Assembly (NCBI GenBank): GCA_037137375.1
Contig: JBAXKJ010000015.1
Coordinates: forward strand, 62,001-126,000
Direction of reading: 5' to 3'
Length of the DNA: 64,000 bases
Source of the DNA: CAINVV01 sp037137375
GTDB taxonomy: Bacteria > Bacteroidota > Bacteroidia > Bacteroidales > Prolixibacteraceae
The position numbers and the translations under genes are program-made. Below the pieces are notes generated by a model that saw only the letters and a list, made by a program, of their open reading frames with translations, ran no database searches and was not told the DNA's origin. Positions 10,833-20,400 of this stretch are shown here, piece after piece. Position 1 is the first letter of the stretch. Each line of letters opens with the position of its first letter.

Positions 10833-12143
10833 ATGTACCATCAGTTAGCAGGTAAAACGGGATTTAAGGCAATCTTCCATACAGCAATATTTTTATTGTT
10901 GATTTTTACATGGAACTGCAAGCAGAATAGCCTCAAGGAGGTTCCGTTGCTGAAGACTCTTCCAATTACCGGTTTAACAATTTCTTCTGTCAAGACTGGT
11001 GGTGAGATATCATCCGAAGGCAGCGGTTCTGTGGTTGCAAGAGGCGTTTGTTGGAGTAGGATTCAGAATCCAACTGCCTTGAACAGCGATAGCACCACCT
11101 CTGATGGTCAGGGAATTGGCACATTTTCCAGCACTATTACCGGGCTAAAACCGGGTATAACTTATTATATTAAAGCCTACGCGACAAACAATGCAGGTAT
11201 TGGATATGGCGCTCAGGTTACAGCCCTCATTGCCCCTGTCGTACCTACTATTACTACCGCGGATATTACCGTTGTTTCAGATACCATTGCTTTTGGAGGT
11301 GGAGAAATTACAAACGATGGTGGTTCACCCATTCTTGGTCGTGGTATTTGTTGGAATTTTCTTAAAAATCCTACCTGGAGTGCTATCCCTGGCGATCCAA
11401 ATACCTCAGATGGCAGCGGCACCGGGAGTTTCCTTAGTACGTTGAAATTGTCTAAAAAGGATTATAACAAGACCTATTATGTGAGGGCTTATGCCAGAAA
11501 TAGTATCGGGATAGCCTATGGAAGTGAATTGTCCTTTTCACCAGCTAAACTCCTGGTAATGGATCGGGACAGTAATTTTTACAATATCGTCAAGCTTGGT
11601 ACCCAGGTTTGGATGGTAGGAAATTTGAAAACGACCAAATTTAATGACGGCTCCCTCCTTCCTTATGTAGAGGATGCCAGTGCCTGGAGTAGCAGGATCA
11701 ATTCCGGATATTGCTGGTATGAGGGCGATGAATCTTCCTCCAAAAACACCTATGGAGCGCTATACAACTGGTATGCAGTTAATAGCGGCAATTTGTGCCC
11801 AACTGGCTGGCATGTTCCTTCAGACGATGAATGGAATATTCTTTCAAGTTATTTGGGAGGAACCACGTTGGCGGGGGGTAAACTTAAAGAAACAGGAACC
11901 CTTCACTGGACGACACCAAACGGTGGAGCAACAAATGAAACCTTATATACCGCTTTACCTGGCGGGTGCAGGACCAATACCGGTTTGTACGAAAATCTGG
12001 GAAGTTATGGTCAATGGTGGAGTTCAACTCCTGGTACTGCGAATGTTTCCTATTATCGCTACCTTTATTTCGGCAATGGCTCCATAACCAGAAGCTTTGT
12101 CAACCAGAAATATGGTCTGTCCGTTAGATGCCTCAAGAATTAG
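10833..12143 (+). CDS. FISUMP-domain lipoprotein with FN3/Ig-like repeats
   Basis: The 436-residue protein begins with a hydrophobic segment ending in FTWNC, a plausible lipobox, so it is probably a lipoprotein. Two fibronectin-like repeats follow (about 40-130 and 135-235) with the matching elements TYYIKAYATNNAGIGYG and TYYVRAYARNSIGIAYG. The C-terminal part (about 255-435) is a FISUMP domain (Fibrobacter succinogenes major paralogous domain): WMVGNLKTTKFNDG, YGALYNWYAV, CPTGWHVPSDDEW, WWSS and a final LSVRCLK. These domains are common on Bacteroidota surface proteins, with unknown biochemical role. It lies 15 bp after porP/sprF, probably in the same operon, so it may be part of the same surface assembly (inference). 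Confidence 0.85.
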   Translation: MYHQLAGKTGFKAIFHTAIFLLLIFTWNCKQNSLKEVPLLKTLPITGLTISSVKTGGEISSEGSGSVVARGVCWSRIQNPTALNSDSTTSDGQGIGTFSSTITGLKPGITYYIKAYATNNAGIGYGAQVTALIAPVVPTITTADITVVSDTIAFGGGEITNDGGSPILGRGICWNFLKNPTWSAIPGDPNTSDGSGTGSFLSTLKLSKKDYNKTYYVRAYARNSIGIAYGSELSFSPAKLLVMDRDSNFYNIVKLGTQVWMVGNLKTTKFNDGSLLPYVEDASAWSSRINSGYCWYEGDESSSKNTYGALYNWYAVNSGNLCPTGWHVPSDDEWNILSSYLGGTTLAGGKLKETGTLHWTTPNGGATNETLYTALPGGCRTNTGLYENLGSYGQWWSSTPGTANVSYYRYLYFGNGSITRSFVNQKYGLSVRCLKN

Positions 12144-12217
12144 CCTAGATTTTGTTCTCATAGAGGAACTTTTTTCGTATTAAAGTTTGATTACTTAATA
12201 ATTCTAAATTTAACACT

Positions 12218-12841
12218 ATGAAACGACTCCGTGATTTTTGTTTAGTAATGCTGATCGCCTTCCTGCTTTTCCCTGCAAACCTTTTCGCACAGGATCAGGG
12301 CACACAGCCTGAAGCAACAAAGAAAAAACCAAGTTTTTGGTTTGGGCCCAAAATTGGATTGGATCTGGCTACAGCAACACTGGATCAAAGTAAGATTTCA
12401 TCCCAATTTAAATCTAATGCACAATTGGGTGTTTTCTTCCAGTTTGGGCGAATACTCTACCTTCAACCCGAGTTCTATTATGCCATGCACAAGGAAACAA
12501 ATACAACTCTATCACTTGGAAGTCAGTCAACTACTAAGGTCAATACCTTGAAGGTCCCGGTCCTGATTGGTTTGCGACTGATCAATCTGGGGATAGTTAG
12601 TGCACATGTGATGGCTGGGCCACAGGGAACTTTTTTCCTGTCTGAATCTAATCCTCTATCAACCTTTAAGCGTCAAAGCAAAGCCTATAATTTCCAACTC
12701 GGCGCCGGTGCAGATATCCTTGGTTTTATTACCGTTGATGTTCGCTATTCTTTAGGATTGGATAATACACTTGGAACACAGATTCAAGGCCTGGATTTGA
12801 AATCAGGTGTCAACGCGACTGTTGGTCTGAAATTCAGATAA
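12218..12841 (+). CDS. Outer-membrane beta-barrel protein (PorT-like family)
   Basis: This 207-residue protein has a signal peptide ending FPANLFAQ and then a short polar linker. About eight amphipathic beta-strands follow (FWFGPKIGLDLATA, LGVFFQFGRILYLQPEFYY, LKVPVLIGLRLIN, FITVDVRYSLGL, VNATVGLKFR), ending in the aromatic/basic residue pattern usual for barrel proteins. It matches the small outer-membrane beta-barrel (PorT/OMP_b-brl_2) family. Its function cannot be assigned more precisely. It follows the surface-protein cluster by 74 bp and ends at a shared bidirectional terminator. Confidence 0.8.
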   Translation: MKRLRDFCLVMLIAFLLFPANLFAQDQGTQPEATKKKPSFWFGPKIGLDLATATLDQSKISSQFKSNAQLGVFFQFGRILYLQPEFYYAMHKETNTTLSLGSQSTTKVNTLKVPVLIGLRLINLGIVSAHVMAGPQGTFFLSESNPLSTFKRQSKAYNFQLGAGADILGFITVDVRYSLGLDNTLGTQIQGLDLKSGVNATVGLKFR

Positions 12842-12849
12842 ATTATTTT

Positions 12850-12910
12850 GCCCTTAAACAAGAGACAGCCTGTTGAACGTGAGTTCAGCAGGCTGTCTTG
12901 TTTAAGGGCT
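12850..12910. terminator. Bidirectional terminator between convergent genes
   Basis: A long inverted repeat lies between two convergent stop codons. The arms GCCCTTAAACAAGA and CAGCCTGTTGAAC pair with GTTCAGCAGGCTG and TCTTGTTTAAGGGC, giving about 27 paired bases with one 2-nt bulge, one G-U pair and a GTGA loop. It can act on both strands, for the beta-barrel gene and for the large minus-strand gene. Confidence 0.85.
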
Positions 12911-12916
12911 ATTGGA

Positions 12917-15900
12917 TCACTTCCTGATGTAGAATTTCCTTACTACATTTCCATCTTTGGTGCGGAAGGCAATTGTGTAAATCCCTGTAGGCAAAGGTTT
13001 CAGGTTGATGGCTTGCCTGAAATCTCCATTGATCACAAAGTCCGTATGTTCATAAATCTTCTTACCCAGAGGATCGTATACTTGTATCGAAAATTGCTGC
13101 TGGTCAGGAGTCGTAATCTCAACAGTAAATTCACCATCGTTAGGCACTGGGAAAAGGTTGTAACGATTATTCTCCCCGGCTTTCAGACGATAGTGATGAT
13201 TGGAGGGAGCTGAAATACAGTTGTTGATTGTAACTACAGTCCAGTACCAGCCATTTTGTGTTGGGGTATAAAGCTGTGAGGTCGCTCCCTGAATGGCAGT
13301 TCCTGCTCCATCTGCCGTACTGGAGAAGTACCATTGGTTACCAGTTGGCGCACTGCTGGAGATATTGGATCCCGTAGGAGTGATGATGGCCTTTGGTGGA
13401 ATTAGGTTCACTGTCAGTATGAACGTTGGAGAAACTGTCCCTTTTCCACAGGAATTTGAACCGTAAACGGTAATTGGTCCAGTAACAGTACTCATAGAGA
13501 GGTCGACTACAATGCTGTTGGTAGTAGCTCCTGAAATAATCGTAGCTCCTGCCGGTAATGACCAGGTGTAACTCGTCGCATTGGCAATCTTTGGAACTGA
13601 GAAGATCAGTCCAGTCGATCCCTGACAGACGGCCGAAGGTCCGTTGATATTCCCTGCCACATCAGTTAAAGGAGTAACCTGGACTGCCAATGAGGAGGTG
13701 TTGCTGTTTCCGCAGAAATTACTGGCATACACCGAAATATTTCCCGAAGAAGCCGTTGGACTGTAGCTTACAGTGATAGAGGAAGTTCCAGATCCGGATA
13801 CAATGGTAGCTCCTGCTGGTAAAGTCCATACATAAGTAGAGGCATTGGCCACTGCCGGAACCGTATAAACAGCCTGGGTTCCCCCGCACAAATTGTTAGT
13901 ACCTGTGACTGCACCTGCCGTGCCGATCAGAAGATTGACTGTAATGTTCTTAGAGATAGGCGCTGATGCCGTACAACCATTTGTATTGACATAGTTGACA
14001 CTTACCGTCTGCGCCCCCGGCGTATTCCATGCAACAGCAATCTGATTCGTTCCTGCTCCTGACGAGATGGTACCTCCTGCTGAAATATTCCAGGTATATC
14101 CAGTCATGCCCGTTTCTGTGCTGTAGACATTGCCAACTGATTTCTCACACACCGCGGCTGCTCCGGTAATGACAGGCACTGGAAGAGGGTTGACAGTAAC
14201 AGCCTTGACAGTTGGGGAAAGAGCCGAACATCCATTCGAGTTGTTATAGTTGACACTAACGGTTTGAGGTCCTGCCGTATTCCACGTAACAGTAACCGTG
14301 CGATCCGTTGCAGTACCACCTGATGTGATGGTCCCTCCGGCTGAGATTTTCCAGTTATATCCTGTCATGCTTGCTTCTGTGGTGTAGGTGACTCCGGTCG
14401 TGTTTACACAGACAGCAGCAGTTCCAGTGATCGTCGGAACCGGCAAATCGTATAAGGTTAGTTGCTTAACCGTTGGGGTTGGTGACGAACACCCTCCCGG
14501 ATAGACGAAGTTGACACCGACCTGCTGCGTTCCCGTGCCATTCCAGTCAACTGTGATCGCACTCGTTCCGGCGCCGGAAGTAATAGTTCCCCCATTCGAC
14601 ACGCTCCACTTGTAACTATCCATGCCAACCTGTGTGGCGTAGATTGCACCCTTTGTGGCTGAACAAACATTTGCCACTCCGGAAAGTAAAGGTACCAAAA
14701 CCGGATTGACAGCAATATATTTCACTTTTGCCGTAGTTGCGGAACATCCATTGGCGTTGCGGTAATTGACGGATACCGTTTGTAATCCTGCCGTATTCCA
14801 CGTAACCGTGATGGTCGGATCTGTCGCTGTCCCTCCTGAGGTGATGGTCCCTCCCGACGAGACACTCCAACTGTAACCGCTCATGCCTGTTTCGGTTGAA
14901 TAAACAATACCAGGCAACAATGCGCAAGGAGTATCCGGACCGGATAGTGTAGGATCCGGTAACGGATTGACCGTTATATTTTTCACTGTTTCAGAGGCAG
15001 TCGGACAACCAGTCGGATTCGTGTAATTAACGGTTACTTTTTGATCGCCCAAGGTATTCCATATTACGTTGATGACGTTTGTGCTTGATCCTGAAATAAT
15101 TAAGCCTCCGGAGGAAACTTTCCAAGTATATGCTGTCATCCCGGCGTCGGTTGTATAGGTCACCCCTGCAACGCCAATACAAGCTGAGGGCGCTCCTATC
15201 AGTGCCGGAGTCAGTATGGGGTTGACAGTAACATTCATCACAGTAGGTGATGCGATGATGCATCCACCGGAAGAAACGTAATTTACGGTGACTGTCTGGG
15301 CACCTGGAACGTTCCATTTGACTGTTACGGTTCGGTCTGTGGAAGTGCCACCTGAAGTTATGGTACCACCAGACGAGATGGTCCAAGCATAGGAGGACAT
15401 TCCTGCTTCCGTCGTGTAGACATTACCAGAGGAGCCCTCGCATGGAGTTGCGGGTCCGGTAATCGTCGGTGAAGGTACGGCCACCACTACATTATGCGTA
15501 CTAAAACAGCCTTTTGCATTGAGTTCGATGACTTTGTAAGTAGTTGTCGCGTTCGCTATTACGGTTGGATTAGACACATTGGAAACGAATCCGGATGGTG
15601 TGGAGGTCCAACTGTAGGTACTTCCTGGCACGGCGGCCGCACCAAGTTGAGTTGAAGTACCAGGACATAGTAACCTGTCGACCCCTGCAACCGCTGCGGG
15701 TGATGGGTTCAGTGCGACAATTTGTGTGTTGGTGTTGATGCATCCTGTGGAAATATTCGTGTCTGAGACTCTCACCCAACCTAAGGTAACTTCTCCCCAG
15801 GTAACCGTGCACGAATTGGTATTTGCTCCTGCTGTGATCGTTCCGCCTGCAGTGGTCCAGCTATAAGTATGGCCGGTGATTGCAGGGGTAGAATACACAC

Positions 15901-18900
15901 TTCCGCTGGAAGATGCGCAACCCAAAGTCGGGCCGCTGATAGCAGGTTTAACGGCCGGATTCACGGTTACCGATACATCCTTTGTTGTACCAGGGCATCC
16001 GTTGACAAGCGGTGTAATGAGATAATGAACCACTACCGGGTTCGGAGTAGTATTGAAAAGTGTCTCATTGAGAAATGTTCCGGCACCGTTTTTGAGGCTA
16101 TCGTTGCTGATTCCCGCAACCATGGCCCTTGTCCATTTGTAGGAGAAGGTTCCTGTTGTTGTAGTAAGATCAGGAGTAAAAACGCTGAGATTGTCGCTGC
16201 ACCAGAAGGTAGGGACAGGACTTTTGATAACAGCGACGGGATTCACTGTTACAACGACATCTTTGGTCTTACCCACACATCCGTCGACAGTAGGTGTGAT
16301 TAGGTAATGAACCAGAATAGGTTCAGTTGTCGTGTTGACCAGCTTTTCGGTGATGGTCGCACCAATTCCATTGGTCACTGCGGTGTTGCTAATACCCGCC
16401 ACAGCTGCCCTTGTCCACTTGTAAGAAATGACGAAACCAGTGGTATTAGTAGTTGCGATATAAGAATTATAAGTATTACTGCACCAGTTAGCCGTTGCCG
16501 GACTACTGATCAGGATGACAGGGATGGTAACTGTTACATCCTTAGGTATACTGGTGCTGCATCCGATAGCGGCAGGAGTGATCCTGTATATGACATTAAC
16601 GGCAGAATTAGTTGTGTTTACCAGTGTCTCCGTAATGGTTGCACCGGTGCCGTTGGTGACAGCCTTATTGCTAACCCCGGCAACAGAATCCCTTTTCCAG
16701 GTAAAGGTGGCAGTAGGGATAGAGCTGGTTACCTTGTAAGTGTTTGGGACGGCATTACACCATAATGCGGAAGATGCACTGTTGACGGTTACCCCTTGCG
16801 TGACAGTAATAGTGACATTATGGCTACTCTGGCATCCGGAAGCGTTTTTTTCTGTTAAGGTATAAATTGTAGTTACAGCAGGGTTTACGCTTGGATTTGC
16901 TAAGGTTGAAGAAAAGCCAAAAGGGGAGGATGTCCAGCTATAGGTACTTCCGCTGACAGCACTTCCGCCAATACTGATTCTCGAGCCCGGACAAATGCTC
17001 GCGTCTGCAAGGACACTGGCCTTTGGTATGGGTCCACAAGTTGGGTCAATACCGTTCTTATATTCAAAGGCCCCCATATCAATGGTTCCAGTATTTGATG
17101 CGTTTGTTTTCAGTAATTTTCTTGAAAAATCAATGCTCCTTATATCTGTAGGCTCGCTGTTATAAGAATCATTTCCGGCATCGACACAAGGTGAATTTCC
17201 ACCAAGACGAAAATCTCCTACCGTTGGATCAAAAAAACTTGGATCGGTTGTAATATCCGTCGCGTCAACAATTGGAGCAATTGACAAAGAAATATCCAAG
17301 GATAAATTTCTATAACACGAATTATACAGTGTTACTGTTCCATCATTGATATAAATCTGCCTTCCTTCGCCGACACCGGAGGTAAAGAAATAGTTTCCCC
17401 AGAAAATGGAATTATAAATGTTCGTAATGGATGCCTGGTCATTGTAAATACCTGCGCCTAAAGTTGCCTTGTTTTGCGTCACCGTGCAGTTAGTAAATGT
17501 TGGCGAGGAGTTGACATTAAATATTCCTCCTCCATTACCATCGGTAATGTTATAGGATATAACGCAGTTGGTAAATTTCGGAGCGGAGGTAGCTTCATTG
17601 TAAATACCGGCTCCGATTCCTCCCGCAACAGTAGTATTGTCAGTAATAATACAGTTTTTAATTATCGGTGAGGAACCAAAAGAACCAGTGTTATAAATAC
17701 CTCCTCCAGCATCGGGTGCTGACCCCCCTTTGATGGTAAACCCATCGAGGATCGCCGTATTATCTACATCAGTATTGTAAATAACATGATAGCTTCGGTT
17801 GGTTGAATCGTTCGGCGCGCCAATATAACCACTCAGAACCGTAGGGTTGGTGTACCAGTTTCTGCTGCCAAGAGAGACCTCTGTCCCTGCAAAACCTCCG
17901 TAAACTTCGAGGCCCGACTTGAGTCGAAAGGATACTGTCACGTCGTTTTCTGCTGAGGGAAAATAAGTTCCTCTGGCTACCCATATCTGGAATCCGCTCA
18001 TGGAAGCAGCTAGTGCTGACTGCAGGGATGTATAGGCGTTCGCCCAGCTTGTGCCGTCATTGGCGCCGGTGGCATCGGCTTTGACGTATAATTTTGGAAT
18101 AGCCGGAACAGTTGGGTCTGAACCCAACTTAAATTCATAAGCCCCGATGTCAACAGTTCCTGTCGATCCTGTGGTTTTATCAAGTTTACGCTGATAGCCA
18201 CTGCTACGTATGTCTGTCGCTTCTGTTGTGTAGGAATCCAGTCCGGCATCCACGCATGGGGAGGCTAATGTTAGCCTGTAATCATTGACGAAGTTGGCAA
18301 ATTTGGGATTGGAAGTAATGTTGCTGTTGACGTCTGACAAGCTTCCACCGGCGACTGTTAAGTCGGCTATCCCGGTACTGGGGGTGGTATTGGAGTAACA
18401 GGAATAATTTAGTGTAAAAGCTCCATCCGCGATATAAATCTGATTTCCGAAGTTGCTGGCAACATTCGCCCAGATGATGGAATTGTTAATGGTTGGGCTC
18501 GAGGAGGTATCGTTATAAAATCCACCACCAAATCCGGCAGTATTTTTTAATATGTCGCAATTGATGAGCGTGGGAGATGATTCAAGGTTGAACATACCGC
18601 CACCCTGACCATCTGTCGTATTGGAAAGTATCATGCAGTTGGTCAGCGTTGGAGAGGAATGGGCCTCGTTGTACATACCTGCTCCGTTACCTCCGGCATT
18701 TGTTGCATTATTTGTGATGATACAATTGGAAATTACAGGAGAGGAGTTGGTATTGAAAATACCTCCGCCAGCCATGTCCGCATTTCCTCCCTGAATCGTG
18801 AATCCATCCAGTGTGGCAGTATTGTCGACATCGGTGTTGAAGATCACATGGTAGCTGTTGTCGATATTGTCTCCAGCCATTCCTATATCTCCGCTGAGAA

Positions 18901-19258
18901 TGGTCGCATTCATTGCCCAGTTTCGTTGGATAAAGCTTGTTTCTGTCCCTGCGAATCCGCCATAAATCTTGACACCTGATTTCATCTGAAAAGACATAGT
19001 CTGATCTCCATCCTGGGTGGGGAAATAGGTCCCTCTGGCAATCCATACTTCAGCCACACCTATATCGTTTATCGCAGTCTGAATTTGAGTGCCATCGTAT
19101 GCATTTGTCCAGCCGGTTCCATCTTTAAGTCCAGCTCCGGTCGTGGTGACACATTTAATCAATCCTCCAATGGGTAAACTAAATAATCTGCCAGAAAAAA
19201 CGGACAGAACGATGAACAAAACAGAGAAAACCAGGCACTTCTTAAGTAAAAGCTTCAT
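12917..19258 (-). CDS. Large T9SS surface protein: two beta-helix modules, PKD repeats, type A sorting domain
   Basis: The 2,113-residue protein starts with a signal peptide (MKLLLKKCLVFSVLFIVLSV). Two homologous modules of about 345 residues follow (about 30-375 and 385-735). Each has a WIARGTYFP-type start, KSG(V/L)(K/E)(I/V)YGGFAGTE, a right-handed parallel beta-helix (rungs such as SSPTLTNC and GGGIFN) and SPCVDAG...DIGAYEF, the choice-of-anchor Q type end. Next come three PKD-like repeats with W-C and ATITE motifs (about 15960-16770 in DNA), six repeats of about 86 residues with Y(S/T)TE(A/T)GM and SSGGTI (about 13925-15465), and two related domains. The end, NRYNLFPVPNDGEFTVEI to VRKFYIRK, is a type A T9SS sorting domain. 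It is inferred to be cell-surface or secreted, and the helices may bind or process polysaccharide; no catalytic residues can be named. Confidence 0.92.
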   Translation of the reverse strand: MKLLLKKCLVFSVLFIVLSVFSGRLFSLPIGGLIKCVTTTGAGLKDGTGWTNAYDGTQIQTAINDIGVAEVWIARGTYFPTQDGDQTMSFQMKSGVKIYGGFAGTETSFIQRNWAMNATILSGDIGMAGDNIDNSYHVIFNTDVDNTATLDGFTIQGGNADMAGGGIFNTNSSPVISNCIITNNATNAGGNGAGMYNEAHSSPTLTNCMILSNTTDGQGGGMFNLESSPTLINCDILKNTAGFGGGFYNDTSSSPTINNSIIWANVASNFGNQIYIADGAFTLNYSCYSNTTPSTGIADLTVAGGSLSDVNSNITSNPKFANFVNDYRLTLASPCVDAGLDSYTTEATDIRSSGYQRKLDKTTGSTGTVDIGAYEFKLGSDPTVPAIPKLYVKADATGANDGTSWANAYTSLQSALAASMSGFQIWVARGTYFPSAENDVTVSFRLKSGLEVYGGFAGTEVSLGSRNWYTNPTVLSGYIGAPNDSTNRSYHVIYNTDVDNTAILDGFTIKGGSAPDAGGGIYNTGSFGSSPIIKNCIITDNTTVAGGIGAGIYNEATSAPKFTNCVISYNITDGNGGGIFNVNSSPTFTNCTVTQNKATLGAGIYNDQASITNIYNSIFWGNYFFTSGVGEGRQIYINDGTVTLYNSCYRNLSLDISLSIAPIVDATDITTDPSFFDPTVGDFRLGGNSPCVDAGNDSYNSEPTDIRSIDFSRKLLKTNASNTGTIDMGAFEYKNGIDPTCGPIPKASVLADASICPGSRISIGGSAVSGSTYSWTSSPFGFSSTLANPSVNPAVTTIYTLTEKNASGCQSSHNVTITVTQGVTVNSASSALWCNAVPNTYKVTSSIPTATFTWKRDSVAGVSNKAVTNGTGATITETLVNTTNSAVNVIYRITPAAIGCSTSIPKDVTVTIPVILISSPATANWCSNTYNSYIATTNTTGFVISYKWTRAAVAGISNTAVTNGIGATITEKLVNTTTEPILVHYLITPTVDGCVGKTKDVVVTVNPVAVIKSPVPTFWCSDNLSVFTPDLTTTTGTFSYKWTRAMVAGISNDSLKNGAGTFLNETLFNTTPNPVVVHYLITPLVNGCPGTTKDVSVTVNPAVKPAISGPTLGCASSSGSVYSTPAITGHTYSWTTAGGTITAGANTNSCTVTWGEVTLGWVRVSDTNISTGCINTNTQIVALNPSPAAVAGVDRLLCPGTSTQLGAAAVPGSTYSWTSTPSGFVSNVSNPTVIANATTTYKVIELNAKGCFSTHNVVVAVPSPTITGPATPCEGSSGNVYTTEAGMSSYAWTISSGGTITSGGTSTDRTVTVKWNVPGAQTVTVNYVSSGGCIIASPTVMNVTVNPILTPALIGAPSACIGVAGVTYTTDAGMTAYTWKVSSGGLIISGSSTNVINVIWNTLGDQKVTVNYTNPTGCPTASETVKNITVNPLPDPTLSGPDTPCALLPGIVYSTETGMSGYSWSVSSGGTITSGGTATDPTITVTWNTAGLQTVSVNYRNANGCSATTAKVKYIAVNPVLVPLLSGVANVCSATKGAIYATQVGMDSYKWSVSNGGTITSGAGTSAITVDWNGTGTQQVGVNFVYPGGCSSPTPTVKQLTLYDLPVPTITGTAAVCVNTTGVTYTTEASMTGYNWKISAGGTITSGGTATDRTVTVTWNTAGPQTVSVNYNNSNGCSALSPTVKAVTVNPLPVPVITGAAAVCEKSVGNVYSTETGMTGYTWNISAGGTISSGAGTNQIAVAWNTPGAQTVSVNYVNTNGCTASAPISKNITVNLLIGTAGAVTGTNNLCGGTQAVYTVPAVANASTYVWTLPAGATIVSGSGTSSITVSYSPTASSGNISVYASNFCGNSNTSSLAVQVTPLTDVAGNINGPSAVCQGSTGLIFSVPKIANATSYTWSLPAGATIISGATTNSIVVDLSMSTVTGPITVYGSNSCGKGTVSPTFILTVNLIPPKAIITPTGSNISSSAPTGNQWYFSSTADGAGTAIQGATSQLYTPTQNGWYWTVVTINNCISAPSNHHYRLKAGENNRYNLFPVPNDGEFTVEITTPDQQQFSIQVYDPLGKKIYEHTDFVINGDFRQAINLKPLPTGIYTIAFRTKDGNVVRKFYIRK
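13925..15465 (-). repeat. Six tandem PKD-like repeats of about 257 bp
   Basis: Six consecutive copies within the minus-strand surface gene each encode C-x(4-6)-G-x(2)-Y-x-T-x(2)-x-M-x(2)-Y-x-W followed by SxGGxIxSG. Diagnostic variants are TTEAGMSSY, TTDAGMTAY, STETGMSGY, ATQVGMDSY, TTEASMTGY and STETGMTGY. The copies are diverged enough to be old, but aligned enough to permit recombination. Confidence 0.8.
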
Positions 19259-19436
19259 ATTATTCAGATAATTAGGTATTATTATTTAGTTGTCCGGTCA
19301 ATTTGCCGGAATAATATTTCGTTTACTTCCTGACATTCAGGACGGTACAATTCTTATTTACAAGTTCTTAAATCTAAGAAAGTTCAGTCGAAAACGAAAA
19401 ATAATTCCGGATTATTTGCAAGACAAATACAGAAAA

Positions 19437-20381
19437 TTAAAAAGGCAATTTTGTTAGTTCAACATTCCCTCCCGAAAGAATAATTCCAATATTTTTTCCA
19501 CTGAATTTTTCCCTGTTTTCCATGATGACCGCTAGCGGAACTGCACTGGAAGGTTCAATAATGATCTTCATCCGCTCCCAGATCATTCGCATGGCAGCAA
19601 CGATTGTTTCTTCCCGCGCAGTCAAAACCTCGTCAACATTTTTCTGAATTACAGCAAAAGTCATCTCCCCGAGTGAGGTGAGCAAACCGTCTGCAATGGT
19701 CATGGGTTGAATCGAGGGATGGATATAGCCATCCCGGAAGGATCTGAAAGCATCATCAGCATTTTTTGGTTCTGCCGCAATAACCCTGGTGGCAGGACTT
19801 AAGGCCTTTGTGGAGAGCGCTGTCCCGGATAGGAGACCGCCGCCACCAACCGGACACATCAATATTTCCAGCTCTTTGGCCTCTTCCAGAAGTTCAAGCG
19901 CAGCGGTACCCTGACCGCAAATTACCTTGAAATTGTTATAAGGATGAACGACTGTAAGTCCAATTTTGTTTACCAACTGCTGAAGGGTCTCCTCCCTTGC
20001 CTGAAGCGTGGGTTCGCAATAAGTGATATGCGCCCCGTAACCGGCTACCGCGATTTTCTTGATCTCCGGGGCATTGGAAGGCATGACGATATGTGCTTCT
20101 ATCCCACGCATCCGTGCAGCCAGAGCCAGGGCTGCCGCATGATTCCCTGAGGAATGGGTTCCAACACCTGAGCTGGCTTCTGCTTCACTCAAAGAAAAGA
20201 CCGCATTGGTAGCGCCGCGAAACTTAAAGGCGCCCACTTTCTGGAAATTTTCGCATTTAAAGAAGAGTTCACAACCCATCAGTATGTTGATGCTCTTGCT
20301 GGTCAGCACCGGTGTGCGGTGAATGTATGGCTTAATCAGTTCATGGGCGGAAAGGATATCTTCAAAAGTCGGGAGAACCAT
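19437..20381 (-). CDS. PLP-dependent threonine/serine dehydratase (serine racemase-like)
   Basis: The 314-residue fold-type II PLP enzyme has the Schiff-base lysine at about K53 in GAFKFRGA, the SSGNHAAALA substrate loop and the glycine-rich phosphate loop VGGGGLLSG. The ACT regulatory domain of biosynthetic IlvA is absent. The GAFKFRGA/THSSGNH pattern is that of catabolic threonine dehydratases, serine racemases and threo-3-hydroxyaspartate ammonia-lyases, and these cannot be separated by eye. It should deaminate threonine, serine or hydroxyaspartate to a 2-oxo acid plus ammonia in the cytoplasm. It lies 19 bp behind the preceding minus-strand gene, so the two are probably cotranscribed. Confidence 0.9.
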   Translation of the reverse strand: MVLPTFEDILSAHELIKPYIHRTPVLTSKSINILMGCELFFKCENFQKVGAFKFRGATNAVFSLSEAEASSGVGTHSSGNHAAALALAARMRGIEAHIVMPSNAPEIKKIAVAGYGAHITYCEPTLQAREETLQQLVNKIGLTVVHPYNNFKVICGQGTAALELLEEAKELEILMCPVGGGGLLSGTALSTKALSPATRVIAAEPKNADDAFRSFRDGYIHPSIQPMTIADGLLTSLGEMTFAVIQKNVDEVLTAREETIVAAMRMIWERMKIIIEPSSAVPLAVIMENREKFSGKNIGIILSGGNVELTKLPF

Positions 20382-20400
20382 GAGTTAAACATATTTAGAG

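Noticed and set aside
15869..16765. Two open frames of 144 and 152 codons on the plus strand
   Set aside because: They lie antisense to the PKD repeats of the minus-strand surface gene, have no recognisable motifs and mirror the repeat composition.
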